From Verrucomicrobiota bacterium (GTDB taxonomy: Bacteria; Verrucomicrobiota; Verrucomicrobiia; Opitutales; UBA2995): DNA of 40,734 nucleotides. The stretch lies in assembly GCA_027622555.1 (NCBI GenBank), contig JAQBYJ010000050.1:1-40734 (forward strand), written 5' to 3'. Below the pieces are notes generated by a model, which did no database searches, was not told the DNA's origin, and was given only the letters and a program-made list of their open reading frames with translations. The translations under genes and the position numbers were made by a program. Below, piece after piece: positions 28,074 through 35,974 of the stretch (position 1 is its first letter; every line of letters begins with the position of its first letter).

Positions 28074-29022
28074 TGTCCAGTTAAGGACAGTTTTAAAATA
28101 TGTAAGTTAATGTTATAGAGTATAAAAGGAGATTTTTTGCATGTCACGCATTTGAATTTGGTTTTGCTGAATTGGAGTCTTATTGAGACTAGCCAATATG
28201 AATATTGGCCATCTTGTCTTTTCTCAAATTACAGACATTCTCGGCCGGAAGCAGTTTGATCGTTGCGTATCCAAATATCCCATGCCTAGAAAAAGCAGAA
28301 GCTTCACACTATGATAGACCTGCGGGGCTCCATCCCCGTATTCATAGCCATCACCGAGGGAAAGGTTCACGACGTCAACGCTCTGGATTGGATCGTCTTG
28401 GAGGCCGGAGCCTTCTATGTAATGGATCGTGGATACGTCGATTTCAGGCGGCTCGATCGGATCCGCTCGGCATTGGCTTTCTTCGTGACCAGAGCCAAAT
28501 CCAACATGAGCTATTATGTCAAGGAGTCCCCAGCGGTGGACAAATCCATTGGTTTGAGGTGCGATCAAACGATCCGTCTCAACGATCCGAAAAGCAAGAG
28601 GCACTATCCACGCGACCTCAGACGAATTAGCTTTTTCGAAACAGAGACGAGCAAACTGCTCGTGTTCGTAACCAACAACTTCGAAGTCGACGCCATCGTG
28701 ATAGCGAAGATCTACAAAGCTCGATGGCAGATCGAACTCTTCTTCAAATGGATCAAGCAAAACTTGAGAATCAAGGCGTTTTACGGGCTTAGCGAGAACG
28801 CGGTGAAGACCCAGATATGGACTGCTACGTGTGTTTATCTGATGGTGTCCTGTCTCAATAAGACACTTGGAATTGACCAAAGCATGAGCCGAATCCTGCA
28901 AGTGATCAGCGTTAACGTGTTTTCTAAAGATCCTCTCCAACAACTATTTATGAATAATGATACAAGCAATCACGGTTATTACAACCCTAACCAGTTGATA
29001 CTCAACGACTTTTAACTGGACG
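28074..29022 (+). mobile_element. Internally deleted IS4-superfamily element (949 bp) with CTAG target duplication
   Basis: The ends are TGTCCAGTTAA (28074-28084) and TTAACTGGACG (29012-29022), inverted repeats matching at 10 of 11 positions. CTAG flanks both sides (28070-28073 and 29023-29026), a 4-bp direct repeat. The transposase inside lacks about a third of its N-terminal half, so the copy cannot move by itself but could be mobilised in trans. It interrupts the ATP-grasp gene. The subgroup is not assigned; a YTAR-type 4-bp duplication is known for IS701-like members. Confidence 0.85.
28198..29015 (+). pseudogene. IS4-superfamily transposase with internal deletion
   Basis: The N-terminal piece from ATG 28198 (MNIGHLVFSQITDILG, through RKQFDRCVSKYPMPRKSRSF) is typical of transposases starting with a DUF4372-type domain. 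At 28299-28310 the frame switches to KLHT-MIDLRGSIPVF, which belongs about 100 residues further on in full-length relatives. The join lies in the word AAGCTTCAC, suggesting deletion across a short repeat. The C-terminal piece retains YVMDRGYVDF (second catalytic Asp region) and the Y-(2)-R-(3)-E-(6)-K motif as YKARWQIELFFKWIK. The first catalytic Asp is lost with the deletion. The C-terminus (NPNQLILNDF) is intact. Confidence 0.85.
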
Positions 29023-29586
29023 CTAGTGGTAACGACCGATTAAAAATTCGAAGCGGAATCCAGGGCTTCCCTCCAATAAATTACATTTTTAGAAAACTCC
29101 AAGGCCTCAAGAGACGTTTATCTAAACACCCGGATATAGAATCAAAATACCAATATCAGGTTTTCGAAAATCTCAACAAGGTCCCCAAAAAATATTTCAA
29201 AAATGGATTGGTGGTGCAAAAGTTTTTACCCGAACGCTTAGGCGAATATTATGTCGTCCGTGAGTGCTACTTTCTCGGTAATCGTTACTACATTAACGTA
29301 GAATCTAGTTTCGAACCTGTATTCACTACGGGAACCCAAATTGAGTTTGGTCCAGGAACTCCTCCAACAGAGATAGTTGAGATTAGGAATGCAATGCATC
29401 TGAATTATGGCAAAATCGACTATGCAATATGTAATGGAGAAACAGTAATTTTCGATATTAATAAAACCGTTGGAACCATTTCTGATCAATCAATTGCAGC
29501 TGGTAAAATCGCAGAATACTTAGCCCCGGCAATCGAACAATTCTTAAACTCAGAGGATTGATTCCAATAATCTCCTGAATGTGGAA

Positions 29587-30177
29587 TTAAGAATTCAACG
29601 CCAGTTTTAATAGCCGCTGAGCGTTATCAGATAGAATCAAAAATGAAGCTATTTTTTTCGCTTTGTCCGACATTTTATTCCACGTCTTTTGCAGAATTGA
29701 AATCATCTTTTCGTCAGTAGTTTTCGCAATTAGATCATCAAACTGGTTTTCAATAAAAATCAGACACAGCGCATCTTCAATCACTTGCACTTCGGGATCA
29801 CTCTCGAGGTTTTTTTTGAGATTAATATCACGCACACGGTCGATGGTTGATTGGTCGAATCCAACTTCTTTGAGCACTTCAGCACTCTTTCCGGCATGAA
29901 ACGATTTTAGATTTTTTCTCCAATTGAGATACCCTACTCTCCCTTCCGGATAACTTGATCGAGGAATTTCCCAGCGACAAAGGTGCTGACAACGAGCAGC
30001 CAAACGTACCACTTCCGATGCATTTGAATCCAATTGAAATACCCAATCGGTCATCTTGTTCGCAAAGAACAATTCGAACGGAACAGCTTCACCATCAACA
30101 AGGCGATGATTCGGATCCTGCGCGTTTAGCATATCGAATTGAGCAATTGCTCTGTTAAAACGATCTGGTTCATTCAT
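29587..30177 (-). CDS. DUF4202-family protein
   Basis: A 196-residue protein (ATG 30177, MNEPDRFNRAIAQFD) matching the DUF4202 family. Diagnostic parts are AIAQFDMLNAQDPN, RLAARCQHLCRWEIPRSSYP, GYLNWRKNLKSFHA, a DPEVQVIEDALCLIFIE segment and a LQKTWNKMS end. Conserved His, Arg and Glu residues with an all-helical outline recall HD-like hydrolases, but no activity is established for the family. It is intact, unlike its neighbours on both sides. A start four codons upstream (30189) is possible. Confidence 0.85.
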   Translation of the reverse strand: MNEPDRFNRAIAQFDMLNAQDPNHRLVDGEAVPFELFFANKMTDWVFQLDSNASEVVRLAARCQHLCRWEIPRSSYPEGRVGYLNWRKNLKSFHAGKSAEVLKEVGFDQSTIDRVRDINLKKNLESDPEVQVIEDALCLIFIENQFDDLIAKTTDEKMISILQKTWNKMSDKAKKIASFLILSDNAQRLLKLALNS

Positions 30178-30209
30178 TCTACAAGACAAACACCACCTTT
30201 CATCCGTGA

Positions 30210-30554
30210 CACGAAGAAAATCGTACTGCTCGATTATTGGAATGGTATGGGAAACCTAATTCGGAGTTTCTGGAGTCAGTAAAAGAGGCCACACCCAACG
30301 TCTATGGAGTTAGAGCTTTGCATGGCTACACGTGGGAATGGGTTCGTGATTTCAACAATTCTATGGTTACCGGCGAGTCTCGTGCAGATTCCGGTTTGGA
30401 CCGGGCACTCTATTGTGCAGGAGGAGCCCTTGGCACTGCCGACCCACACAATTATGCCGCATTCATGCGCTATGCATTTCGTTCAAGCCTGAAAGGAAAC
30501 TATGCCGTTTCAAATCTTGGTTTTCGAGGGGCACGCAGCATCGAAAGCAATTAG
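30210..30554 (+). pseudogene. FGE-sulfatase (SUMF1-like) protein, C-terminal stub
   Basis: About 115 residues of the C-terminal half of a formylglycine-generating-enzyme-like fold: NVYGVRALHGYTWEWVRDF, the tail GDxGLDR-like SGLDRALYCAGGAL, then NYAAFMRYAFRSSLK and a final LGFRGAR. Members are usually 250-320 residues. The frame is closed by a stop at 30207-30209 and no start ATG or upstream half exists, so the N-terminal two thirds are gone. It lies 9 bp before the SCO gene. This FGE variant next to SCO often accompanies copper nitrite reductase clusters (general knowledge); nirK is not in the window. Confidence 0.75.
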
Positions 30555-30563
30555 ACACTCGCC

Positions 30564-31175
30564 ATGAAATCATTATTCTTTTTTGCTCTAACGTTAGCAG
30601 TAATGACCTGTTCTTTCGCTGAGAATTTGCTTCTGACACTGCCACCGGCTCAAGCTTTGGAAGGCTCACTTTACGACCTCGAATCCAAATGGTGGACCCA
30701 GGATAACAAACCCATCAAGTTGAGCGATTTAAAAGGGAAAGTGCGCGTGGTGGCTATGGGTTATACCTCGTGTCAGTATGCCTGCCCACGTATTATTGCA
30801 GACCTCAGGCGAATCGAAGCCGAACTCAAAGGTCCAGAACAAGATCCCGATAAGGTAAGTTTCTCATTCATCTCAATTGATCCGAAGAACGACACGCCAG
30901 AACGAATGAAGAGCTTGGAACAAAACTATGGATTCAATCCAGACCGATGGCTACTTCTCACAGGCGATGAGGACGGTGTACTCGAACTGGCTGTTTCACT
31001 TGGGATGAAATACCGAAAAACCTCCGCTATGGATTTTGCCCACTCTAACATTATCACCATCCTCGCATCGGATGGCAGAATCGCCTATCAAACATCACAA
31101 ATTGGAGCAGATATATCCAACGCGCTTGCAGCGATCGGTGCATGCCTTCAATCTCTTGAGGCCGAGGCAAATTGA
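30564..31175 (+). CDS. SCO1/SenC-family copper chaperone
   Basis: A 203-residue exported thioredoxin-fold protein. Residues 1-19 form a signal peptide (MKSLFFFALTLAVMTCSFA). The copper ligands are Cys70 and Cys74 (TSCQYACPRI) and His160 (DFAHSNII). SFISIDPKNDTPERM and the remaining fold are standard. SCO proteins load copper into the CuA site of cytochrome oxidase or into other copper enzymes. It is intact although the gene in front is a stub, so it may still serve an oxidase elsewhere. Confidence 0.93.
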   Translation: MKSLFFFALTLAVMTCSFAENLLLTLPPAQALEGSLYDLESKWWTQDNKPIKLSDLKGKVRVVAMGYTSCQYACPRIIADLRRIEAELKGPEQDPDKVSFSFISIDPKNDTPERMKSLEQNYGFNPDRWLLLTGDEDGVLELAVSLGMKYRKTSAMDFAHSNIITILASDGRIAYQTSQIGADISNALAAIGACLQSLEAEAN

Positions 31176-31222
31176 CCTGATAAACCAATAGACTGTTTAC
31201 CGATGATTTTAAAAAAGCCCCC

Positions 31223-31622
31223 ATGTTCGATTCCATAGTCAACCCAGACGAAGCTTCTCATTGTGCATTTCAGCGAATCCGTGGATTACTCGTAGTCGGA
31301 ACAATGTTATCAGCTTGTTGAGTCCATTATCGAAGGCACTAAACCGGGATTTACGGTGATCACCGATCTTGGTAAATTGAGACACATGGACTATGAATGC
31401 GCTCATTTTGTCAGTGCCATTATGGACCTATGTAATAAGGCTCAGGTGGCACATGTTTATCGCGTTATCCCGAATGCTCAAATTGACATCGGTTGGAACA
31501 TCATGTCCAAATTTCACTACGATACCAGCAAGGTTCACATAGAAACCTTCCCAACATTTTTTTTGGCCATAAAGAAATTCTTAGTCGAAAAGTCCATGGC
31601 ATTTGCTCCAAAAAACTATTGA
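31223..31622 (+). pseudogene. Small STAS/SpoIIAA-like gene with stop codon and frameshift
   Basis: The intact part from GTG 31356 reads VITDLGKLRHMDYECAHFVS... to AIKKFLVEK. The same frame continues upstream as HFSESVDYS, TAG (31293), SEQCYQLVESIIEGTKPGF, showing an in-frame nonsense codon. A plausible start (ATG 31223, MFDSIVNPDE) is in another frame that must shift near 31245-31255 to reach KLLIVHF. The 'TVITDL...C...IMDLC' pattern with a short alpha/beta outline suggests a STAS/SpoIIAA-like domain, but the family was not firmly identified. Confidence 0.5.
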
Positions 31623-31781
31623 GTTTTTTTGATCTGAAAAGGTTGTGGTCTAAACGCGGTTTCTCAGGATCTGATTCGAATAGACGGATCATTAATCGAG
31701 ATTTTGAATCCAGAAAAGTTGAAGTTGTACATGGATGGTTAAATTTTTTCGGAAATATTTTTCCAGTTTTTAATCCGTAAG

Positions 31782-32984
31782 TTAAAACGTAAAGTCAGCT
31801 TCCAGCCAAAGCTTGTCGCTTCCGGGTATGCCGCCACCCCCCTGGTAGAAGGCGGCCTTGGCAATAAACTTGAGCTGCTTGTTGACCGGCAATACGGCTA
31901 ATACATCAATCTCACTGCCAAAGTCCGTTCCTCCTTTGTCCGCAGAAAAGTTGTGATACACAGCTGTTAGTGCAACCTTATCCACATTGGTTCCTACTGA
32001 GAAATACAAGTCTTCCAGTCCCGCACCCGGAGTTCCAAGAAACGCATCGGCCCAACCATTAAAGGCATGAAGCGTGGCAAGAGGAGTCTTAAACCCCACT
32101 CCATTGTCGCTTCCCAACACTTCGTAGCCTCCTTTGAAGGTGAATCCTTCGTAGGAAGTTCCAAGAATGAGGTGCAGGTAGTCGGTATTATAGCTCGGTG
32201 AGATCTCACCCGCATCATTCTGAACCGCATATTCAGCATGGTAGGTAAAATCGAAACCATCCTCTACTTCACTCACCCCAGAAACGTTGAAGCCATAGGT
32301 ATCGGTAGAATTGGGATGCGAATTGGAAAAATCCAGAAGGTAGGCATACGCACCCAATTTTACTCCACTTTCCAGCAATAAAGAACCATTAAACAAATGG
32401 GAGTCGGACTTAAACTCACGCATCGCAAGAGCTGGTGCGTCGTCTCCGAATATTCGCTGAACCTTGTCGATGTATCCATAGAATCCGGTTAATCCACTTT
32501 CAGTGTCAGCGTATTTGAGCGTAAACGCATCATACGTTTGTTCGTTTTGCCTCCAGCCGACATTGCCAACAAATCGGGCATTATCGAGAATGATTCGCTG
32601 CCGTCCAACGATGCCCGTAAATCCATTTTCTGAGTATGAAATTTGAGCGCGATTCAGCTCAGTTCCTACAGGATCAGCGATCACCGTTTTTCCAGCAACC
32701 GGATAAGGGTTGTAGTCGTCTTCGTCCAAAGCGCGGACATCCTCGCCTTCGATAAAGAATTTAATTCCATTAAGATCGACAGATTCAAAACCAACTCGAG
32801 ATCGAAGGGTAAAAGCTTCAGAGGATTCACGCCCATCCTGGTCAGCGGTTTCAAGTCGAGCCCGAAAGTCGCCCACGAATTTTCCCACCTCCTCAATGTC
32901 CTGAGCATTCAGACCGTTTGACAAAATAGCCAGGGAAAGACCGGCAAAAGAGATAGCGTTAAGGTAGTTATTTTTCAGCTTCAT
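31782..32984 (-). CDS. Outer-membrane beta-barrel porin (alginate-export-like)
   Basis: A 400-residue outer-membrane protein. Residues 1-about 28 are a signal peptide (MKLKNNYLNAISFAGLSLAI..., cut after GLNAQ). The body alternates beta strands: FRARLETADQDGRESSEAFTL, FFIEGEDVRAL, IVGRQRIILDNARFVGNVGWRQ, repeating outward to the C-terminal aromatic LWLEADFTF that targets barrels. GRQRI...RFVGNVGWRQNEQT is typical of the alginate-export/OprD-like barrels. The substrate is unknown. The start at 32984 is preferred over one 20 codons upstream (33044), because the longer N-terminus would mask the signal peptide. Confidence 0.85.
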   Translation of the reverse strand: MKLKNNYLNAISFAGLSLAILSNGLNAQDIEEVGKFVGDFRARLETADQDGRESSEAFTLRSRVGFESVDLNGIKFFIEGEDVRALDEDDYNPYPVAGKTVIADPVGTELNRAQISYSENGFTGIVGRQRIILDNARFVGNVGWRQNEQTYDAFTLKYADTESGLTGFYGYIDKVQRIFGDDAPALAMREFKSDSHLFNGSLLLESGVKLGAYAYLLDFSNSHPNSTDTYGFNVSGVSEVEDGFDFTYHAEYAVQNDAGEISPSYNTDYLHLILGTSYEGFTFKGGYEVLGSDNGVGFKTPLATLHAFNGWADAFLGTPGAGLEDLYFSVGTNVDKVALTAVYHNFSADKGGTDFGSEIDVLAVLPVNKQLKFIAKAAFYQGGGGIPGSDKLWLEADFTF

Positions 32985-33083
32985 AGTTCCAAGGTTAAAA
33001 AGTTTTTCGAAAGCATTCCTGCAGATGAGATGCCACCAATGCAACTTTGACCATAAACAAACCCGGTATTTTTAATTAAGTAC

Positions 33084-33215
33084 ATGAGTCAATTTCATCC
33101 ACCTCCGCATAACCGTGTACGCACCAAAGTTAGCGAATTATGGATTGAATATACTTACTTTACTCCCGACCGCCTTGACTCATATCAAGAACAGAAGGGA
33201 ACATTTGAACTTTAA
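33084..33215 (+). CDS. Possible 43-residue small protein
   Basis: An ATG-started ORF of 43 codons opens MSQFHPPPHNRVRTKVSELW and ends GTFEL. It occupies most of the 227-bp gap between the porin and MOSC genes and overlaps the MOSC stop by 4 bp on the opposite strand. Composition looks protein-like (WIEYTYFTPDRLDSY), and an open frame fills this gap without a stop. No family or ribosome-binding site was recognised. It could be a chance ORF. Confidence 0.3.
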   Translation: MSQFHPPPHNRVRTKVSELWIEYTYFTPDRLDSYQEQKGTFEL

Positions 33216-33691
33216 TCCAATATAAGTAAATCTGACTCGCCTAGCTCAAGCGTACCAGAGGTCAGGATACGCGCTCGCAATCCACCCTTTCCTTTAAGGA
33301 AGCCATGGGCATCCGGTGCCACGGCTGTTTCCATCCAAACACAGGGAGTCGCTTCTTGAGTACCCTCAAATTCAACAGAGCCGATTTTGAACCGTTTACC
33401 GATCAGGCTGTTTAAATCCACTCCACGGGTAATGATGTTTCTACGAAACGCGGAATTATCAAAAGGAGAATGCTCCAAAGTTTCTCGAAGAGAATCTGCC
33501 ACTTCTGCAGCAAAGAAGGTCACTTGACCTTTAAAATTTTCCTGGTAATCGAAGAAACGATCGCCTTCGATTCCTTTTCCGGCGACGCAATTTGCGGTAG
33601 CGGGTGCCTGTACGCCATGGTTCAATCGCTCCATTCCAAAACGACCAAAAAAATCATGCCCGGGAGATATGTAAATCGCTTCAATTTCCAT
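33212..33691 (-). CDS. MOSC-domain protein
   Basis: A stand-alone 159-residue MOSC protein, the sulfur-carrier domain shared with molybdenum-cofactor sulfurases and YiiM/mARC proteins. The motifs are GKGIEGDRFFDY, FRRNIITRGVDLNSLIGKRF, the conserved Cys in ATPCVWMET (near residue 118) and GKGGLRARILTSG. It may handle sulfur or Moco-dependent substrates; the exact role is unknown. It lies 15 bp after the inositol-monophosphatase gene on the same strand. Confidence 0.9.
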   Translation of the reverse strand: MEIEAIYISPGHDFFGRFGMERLNHGVQAPATANCVAGKGIEGDRFFDYQENFKGQVTFFAAEVADSLRETLEHSPFDNSAFRRNIITRGVDLNSLIGKRFKIGSVEFEGTQEATPCVWMETAVAPDAHGFLKGKGGLRARILTSGTLELGESDLLILD

Positions 33692-33706
33692 GATTCAAGT
33701 TGATCT

Positions 33707-34534
33707 CTATATAGTTGAGGGAAAAACGCCGGCTTCATTCCATATTCGCTCCACCATTCTGCAAAAATGAGAGGTACCCGCATAGTAATAAAGTTTAGGA
33801 GCTTTTAAATTGAATTCCTTCATTGGAAATATCGGGGAATCGAAAAAATGGAACTCGGTTCCCACCGCTTCACATAACGCATAGGACGCAGCAATGTCCC
33901 AAACACTTACCCGGTTGCTAAAAGAACCATCCATCAACCCATTTGCGGTGTAGGCGAGGTGCAGGGTACCGGTACCCATGTTGCGCATTTTAAGGCCCCT
34001 CCCTTTTAGCGCTGCAAGCAACTTGAACAATCGTTCAGCCGAAAACCCATCAAATGCCGCAAAAAGCTCATTCGATTCTGTTCGAGTACTCGGCCGCATC
34101 TCTGCCTCGCCTTCAAACGCACCCCGATTTTTTCCTCCATGCATGATCAATCTCCTCGAGGCGTCATAGATGATTCCATAAACCGGCACACCGTTTTGAA
34201 GCAGTCCCAAAGAGATGGCACACATCGACATACCCAGAGCAAAGTTGTTGGTACCGTCCACGGGATCGATAATCCATACAAACTCCGAGTCCATCGGCAC
34301 CGGCTCGGTTTGGTCCTGCGTTTCTTCCGAAAAAAACTGGTCATCCGGAAAAGCTTCCAGGATACGAGCTTCCGTCTTACGCGAAATAGTTAAGTCAGCT
34401 TCCGTCACCCTTGATCGATCGGCCTTCCATTCACTGTCGACCTTCCCAAACAAACGTTGAAAGAGCGGAATCTGCTCCTCGACCGCCGCAATCCCCACAG
34501 TGATCCGCTTTTGTATACCTTCCTCCCCATGCAT
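33707..34534 (-). CDS. Inositol-monophosphatase-family phosphatase
   Basis: A 275-residue Mg-dependent phosphatase of the SuhB/CysQ/HisN fold. Metal-site motifs are FFSEETQ (Glu) and WIIDPVDGTNNFALG. A C-terminal SVWDIAASYALCEAVG supplies the last Asp. Substrate could be inositol phosphate, histidinol phosphate, or 3'-phosphoadenosine phosphate; sequence does not decide. The start at 34534 gives a normal N-terminus. It probably forms an operon with the MOSC gene. Confidence 0.88.
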   Translation of the reverse strand: MHGEEGIQKRITVGIAAVEEQIPLFQRLFGKVDSEWKADRSRVTEADLTISRKTEARILEAFPDDQFFSEETQDQTEPVPMDSEFVWIIDPVDGTNNFALGMSMCAISLGLLQNGVPVYGIIYDASRRLIMHGGKNRGAFEGEAEMRPSTRTESNELFAAFDGFSAERLFKLLAALKGRGLKMRNMGTGTLHLAYTANGLMDGSFSNRVSVWDIAASYALCEAVGTEFHFFDSPIFPMKEFNLKAPKLYYYAGTSHFCRMVERIWNEAGVFPSTI

Positions 34535-34682
34535 GATCGCAGTGCAATTGGGTTCATTTCCAAGGTCAAGTGCAAGCTGCCCAAGTTTTAGCTATTCCCC
34601 GATCTCTACCTTCAACAAACCTGCACCATGGAAAGTTCATAACTCCCGTATCAAAATCGATTAAAGAATGATTGATAATAGT

Positions 34683-34696
34683 GAACATATGTATAC
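34683..34696 (+). promoter_or_regulatory. Weak LexA-like dyad upstream of dinB
   Basis: GAACATATGTATAC at 34683-34696 resembles a GAAC-N4-GTTC LexA box with two mismatches in the right half, about 38 bp before the dinB ATG. DinB genes are commonly SOS-controlled, which motivated the search, but the match is poor. Confidence 0.2.
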
Positions 34697-34733
34697 TTAT
34701 TTACATTTTTCCAAAACTTTTGGACAACACAAA

Positions 34734-35930
34734 ATGACACCGTTCGTACATCTAGATGCCGACGCCTTCTTCGCGTCGGTCGAGCAGGCTGCCGACCCGC
34801 GCCTGCGCGGCATCCCCATGGCCGTAGGCGGACGCAAACGTGGCATTATCGCCGCAGCTTCCTACGAAGCACGGCGGCTCGGTGTCTATACGCCCATGCC
34901 AACTCAGCGAGCGCTGCAGGTTTGCCCGGAGCTGGTCGTTGTACCCGGCAACTTTGAGTTGTATGAACAATTTTCCGACTGGATCTTTGGTATGTGCGAG
35001 GAGCTTACTCCCCTGGTTGAGCGCTGCTCCATAGATGAGGGCTACATGGATTTATCCGGCACCTGGAACCTATCGCAAGAGGGTATGATCACTCAGGTTC
35101 AGAAACTTGATAAGGAAATCCACTCCTGGCTAAAGATCACTCTCTCCGAAGGATTGGCCACCAACAAAATCGTGTCCTCTGTAGCCAGCAAGCTGCACAA
35201 GCCCAACGGTTTTCTCGTCGTCCCGGAAGGGTCAGAAGCCGAGTTCATGGGTGCCCTCCCCCTAGGTCGTATGCCTGGTATCGGCCCACGCACTGAAGAA
35301 GCGCTTCGGGCTATTGGAGCCCGTCGTATTAAAGACTTGATTACTCTGGGTGCAGAACGTCTCCACCCCTTCCTCGGAAAGACCACTGACTCCTTTCTTC
35401 AACTTGCACGCGGTGTTGATGATCGGCGCATCGTACTCGAACGCGAACCGGCCAAGTCTTACTCCCAACAACACACCTTCAAACAGGATATCGGTGACGA
35501 TGACGAAATCATCCGACACCTGAAAACCATGATAGACGACGAAATGATCCGTATGCGTGATGACGGAAAACAAGCCCGGACCCTCAGCATCAAGATTCGT
35601 TACACCGACATGGAAGAAAGCGAATCCTCTCGTAGCCTGCACGAACCCAGTAGCCTGGAAAACGATTTCTATCCCTTCGTCGAACCCATGGTCAAAAACC
35701 TCTGGCAACGCCGAGTTCACCTGCGCCTCGTCGCCGTCCGTTTCTCTCGCCTCTACGACGCTTACGAACAACTGGAGTTCTTCGACCGTAAACGTCAGCG
35801 CCTCCGACAACTCAGCCACGTTATCGATAAGGTCAACGAAGACTACGGCAAATACACCGTGCAGCGCGCTTATCGTTTAGGCCTGACCAGCCGCGGAGGA
35901 GGCAAACGCAAAACACCGTTTAATCCTTAG
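34734..35930 (+). CDS. dinB: DNA polymerase IV (Y-family)
   Basis: A translesion polymerase of 398 residues from ATG 34734 (MTPFVHLDADAFFASVEQ), preferred over in-frame upstream starts such as 34668 that precede the conserved opening. The catalytic acids are Asp8 (HLDAD) and Asp101-Glu102 in CSIDEGYMDLSG. The steric gate is the Phe-Phe of DAFF. The thumb shows SVASKLHKPNGFL and MPGIGPRTEEALRAIG; the little-finger domain follows to about residue 370. The tail (RGGGKRKTPFNP) is basic. The first 250 bp are visibly richer in GC than flanking genes, which may point to transfer. Confidence 0.95.
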   Translation: MTPFVHLDADAFFASVEQAADPRLRGIPMAVGGRKRGIIAAASYEARRLGVYTPMPTQRALQVCPELVVVPGNFELYEQFSDWIFGMCEELTPLVERCSIDEGYMDLSGTWNLSQEGMITQVQKLDKEIHSWLKITLSEGLATNKIVSSVASKLHKPNGFLVVPEGSEAEFMGALPLGRMPGIGPRTEEALRAIGARRIKDLITLGAERLHPFLGKTTDSFLQLARGVDDRRIVLEREPAKSYSQQHTFKQDIGDDDEIIRHLKTMIDDEMIRMRDDGKQARTLSIKIRYTDMEESESSRSLHEPSSLENDFYPFVEPMVKNLWQRRVHLRLVAVRFSRLYDAYEQLEFFDRKRQRLRQLSHVIDKVNEDYGKYTVQRAYRLGLTSRGGGKRKTPFNP

Positions 35931-35974
35931 GAAAGAATTGAAGGAATTTCAGGCTATTCGCAGTTTACTATTAA

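Larger units (their letters stand above)
27713..29561 (+). pseudogene. ATP-grasp-like protein gene split by an insertion sequence
   Basis: The 5' part (27713-28073, MYLKNRKIVILHK..., ending VIVKTDLNFAGIPDP) and the 3' part (29025-29561, SGNDRLKIRS...) read as one protein interrupted by the element at 28074-29022. The 3' part has VVQKFLPER and KIDYAICNGETVIFDINKT, typical of the ATP-grasp C-terminal half where Asp, Glu and Asn bind Mg-ATP. The VKTDLNFAG segment fits the ATP-grasp central lysine strand. Removing the IS and one CTAG copy leaves the halves one base out of register, so an additional 1-nt indel lies near the junction. Intact length would be about 300 residues. The substrate is unknown. 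Confidence 0.7.

Noticed and set aside
28224-28943. 239-codon ORF antisense to the transposase
   Set aside because: Mirror of the transposase coding frame; no independent support.
34668-34733. Extended N-terminus of DinB
   Set aside because: Family proteins begin at the HLDADAFF region; the extra 22 residues are unconserved.
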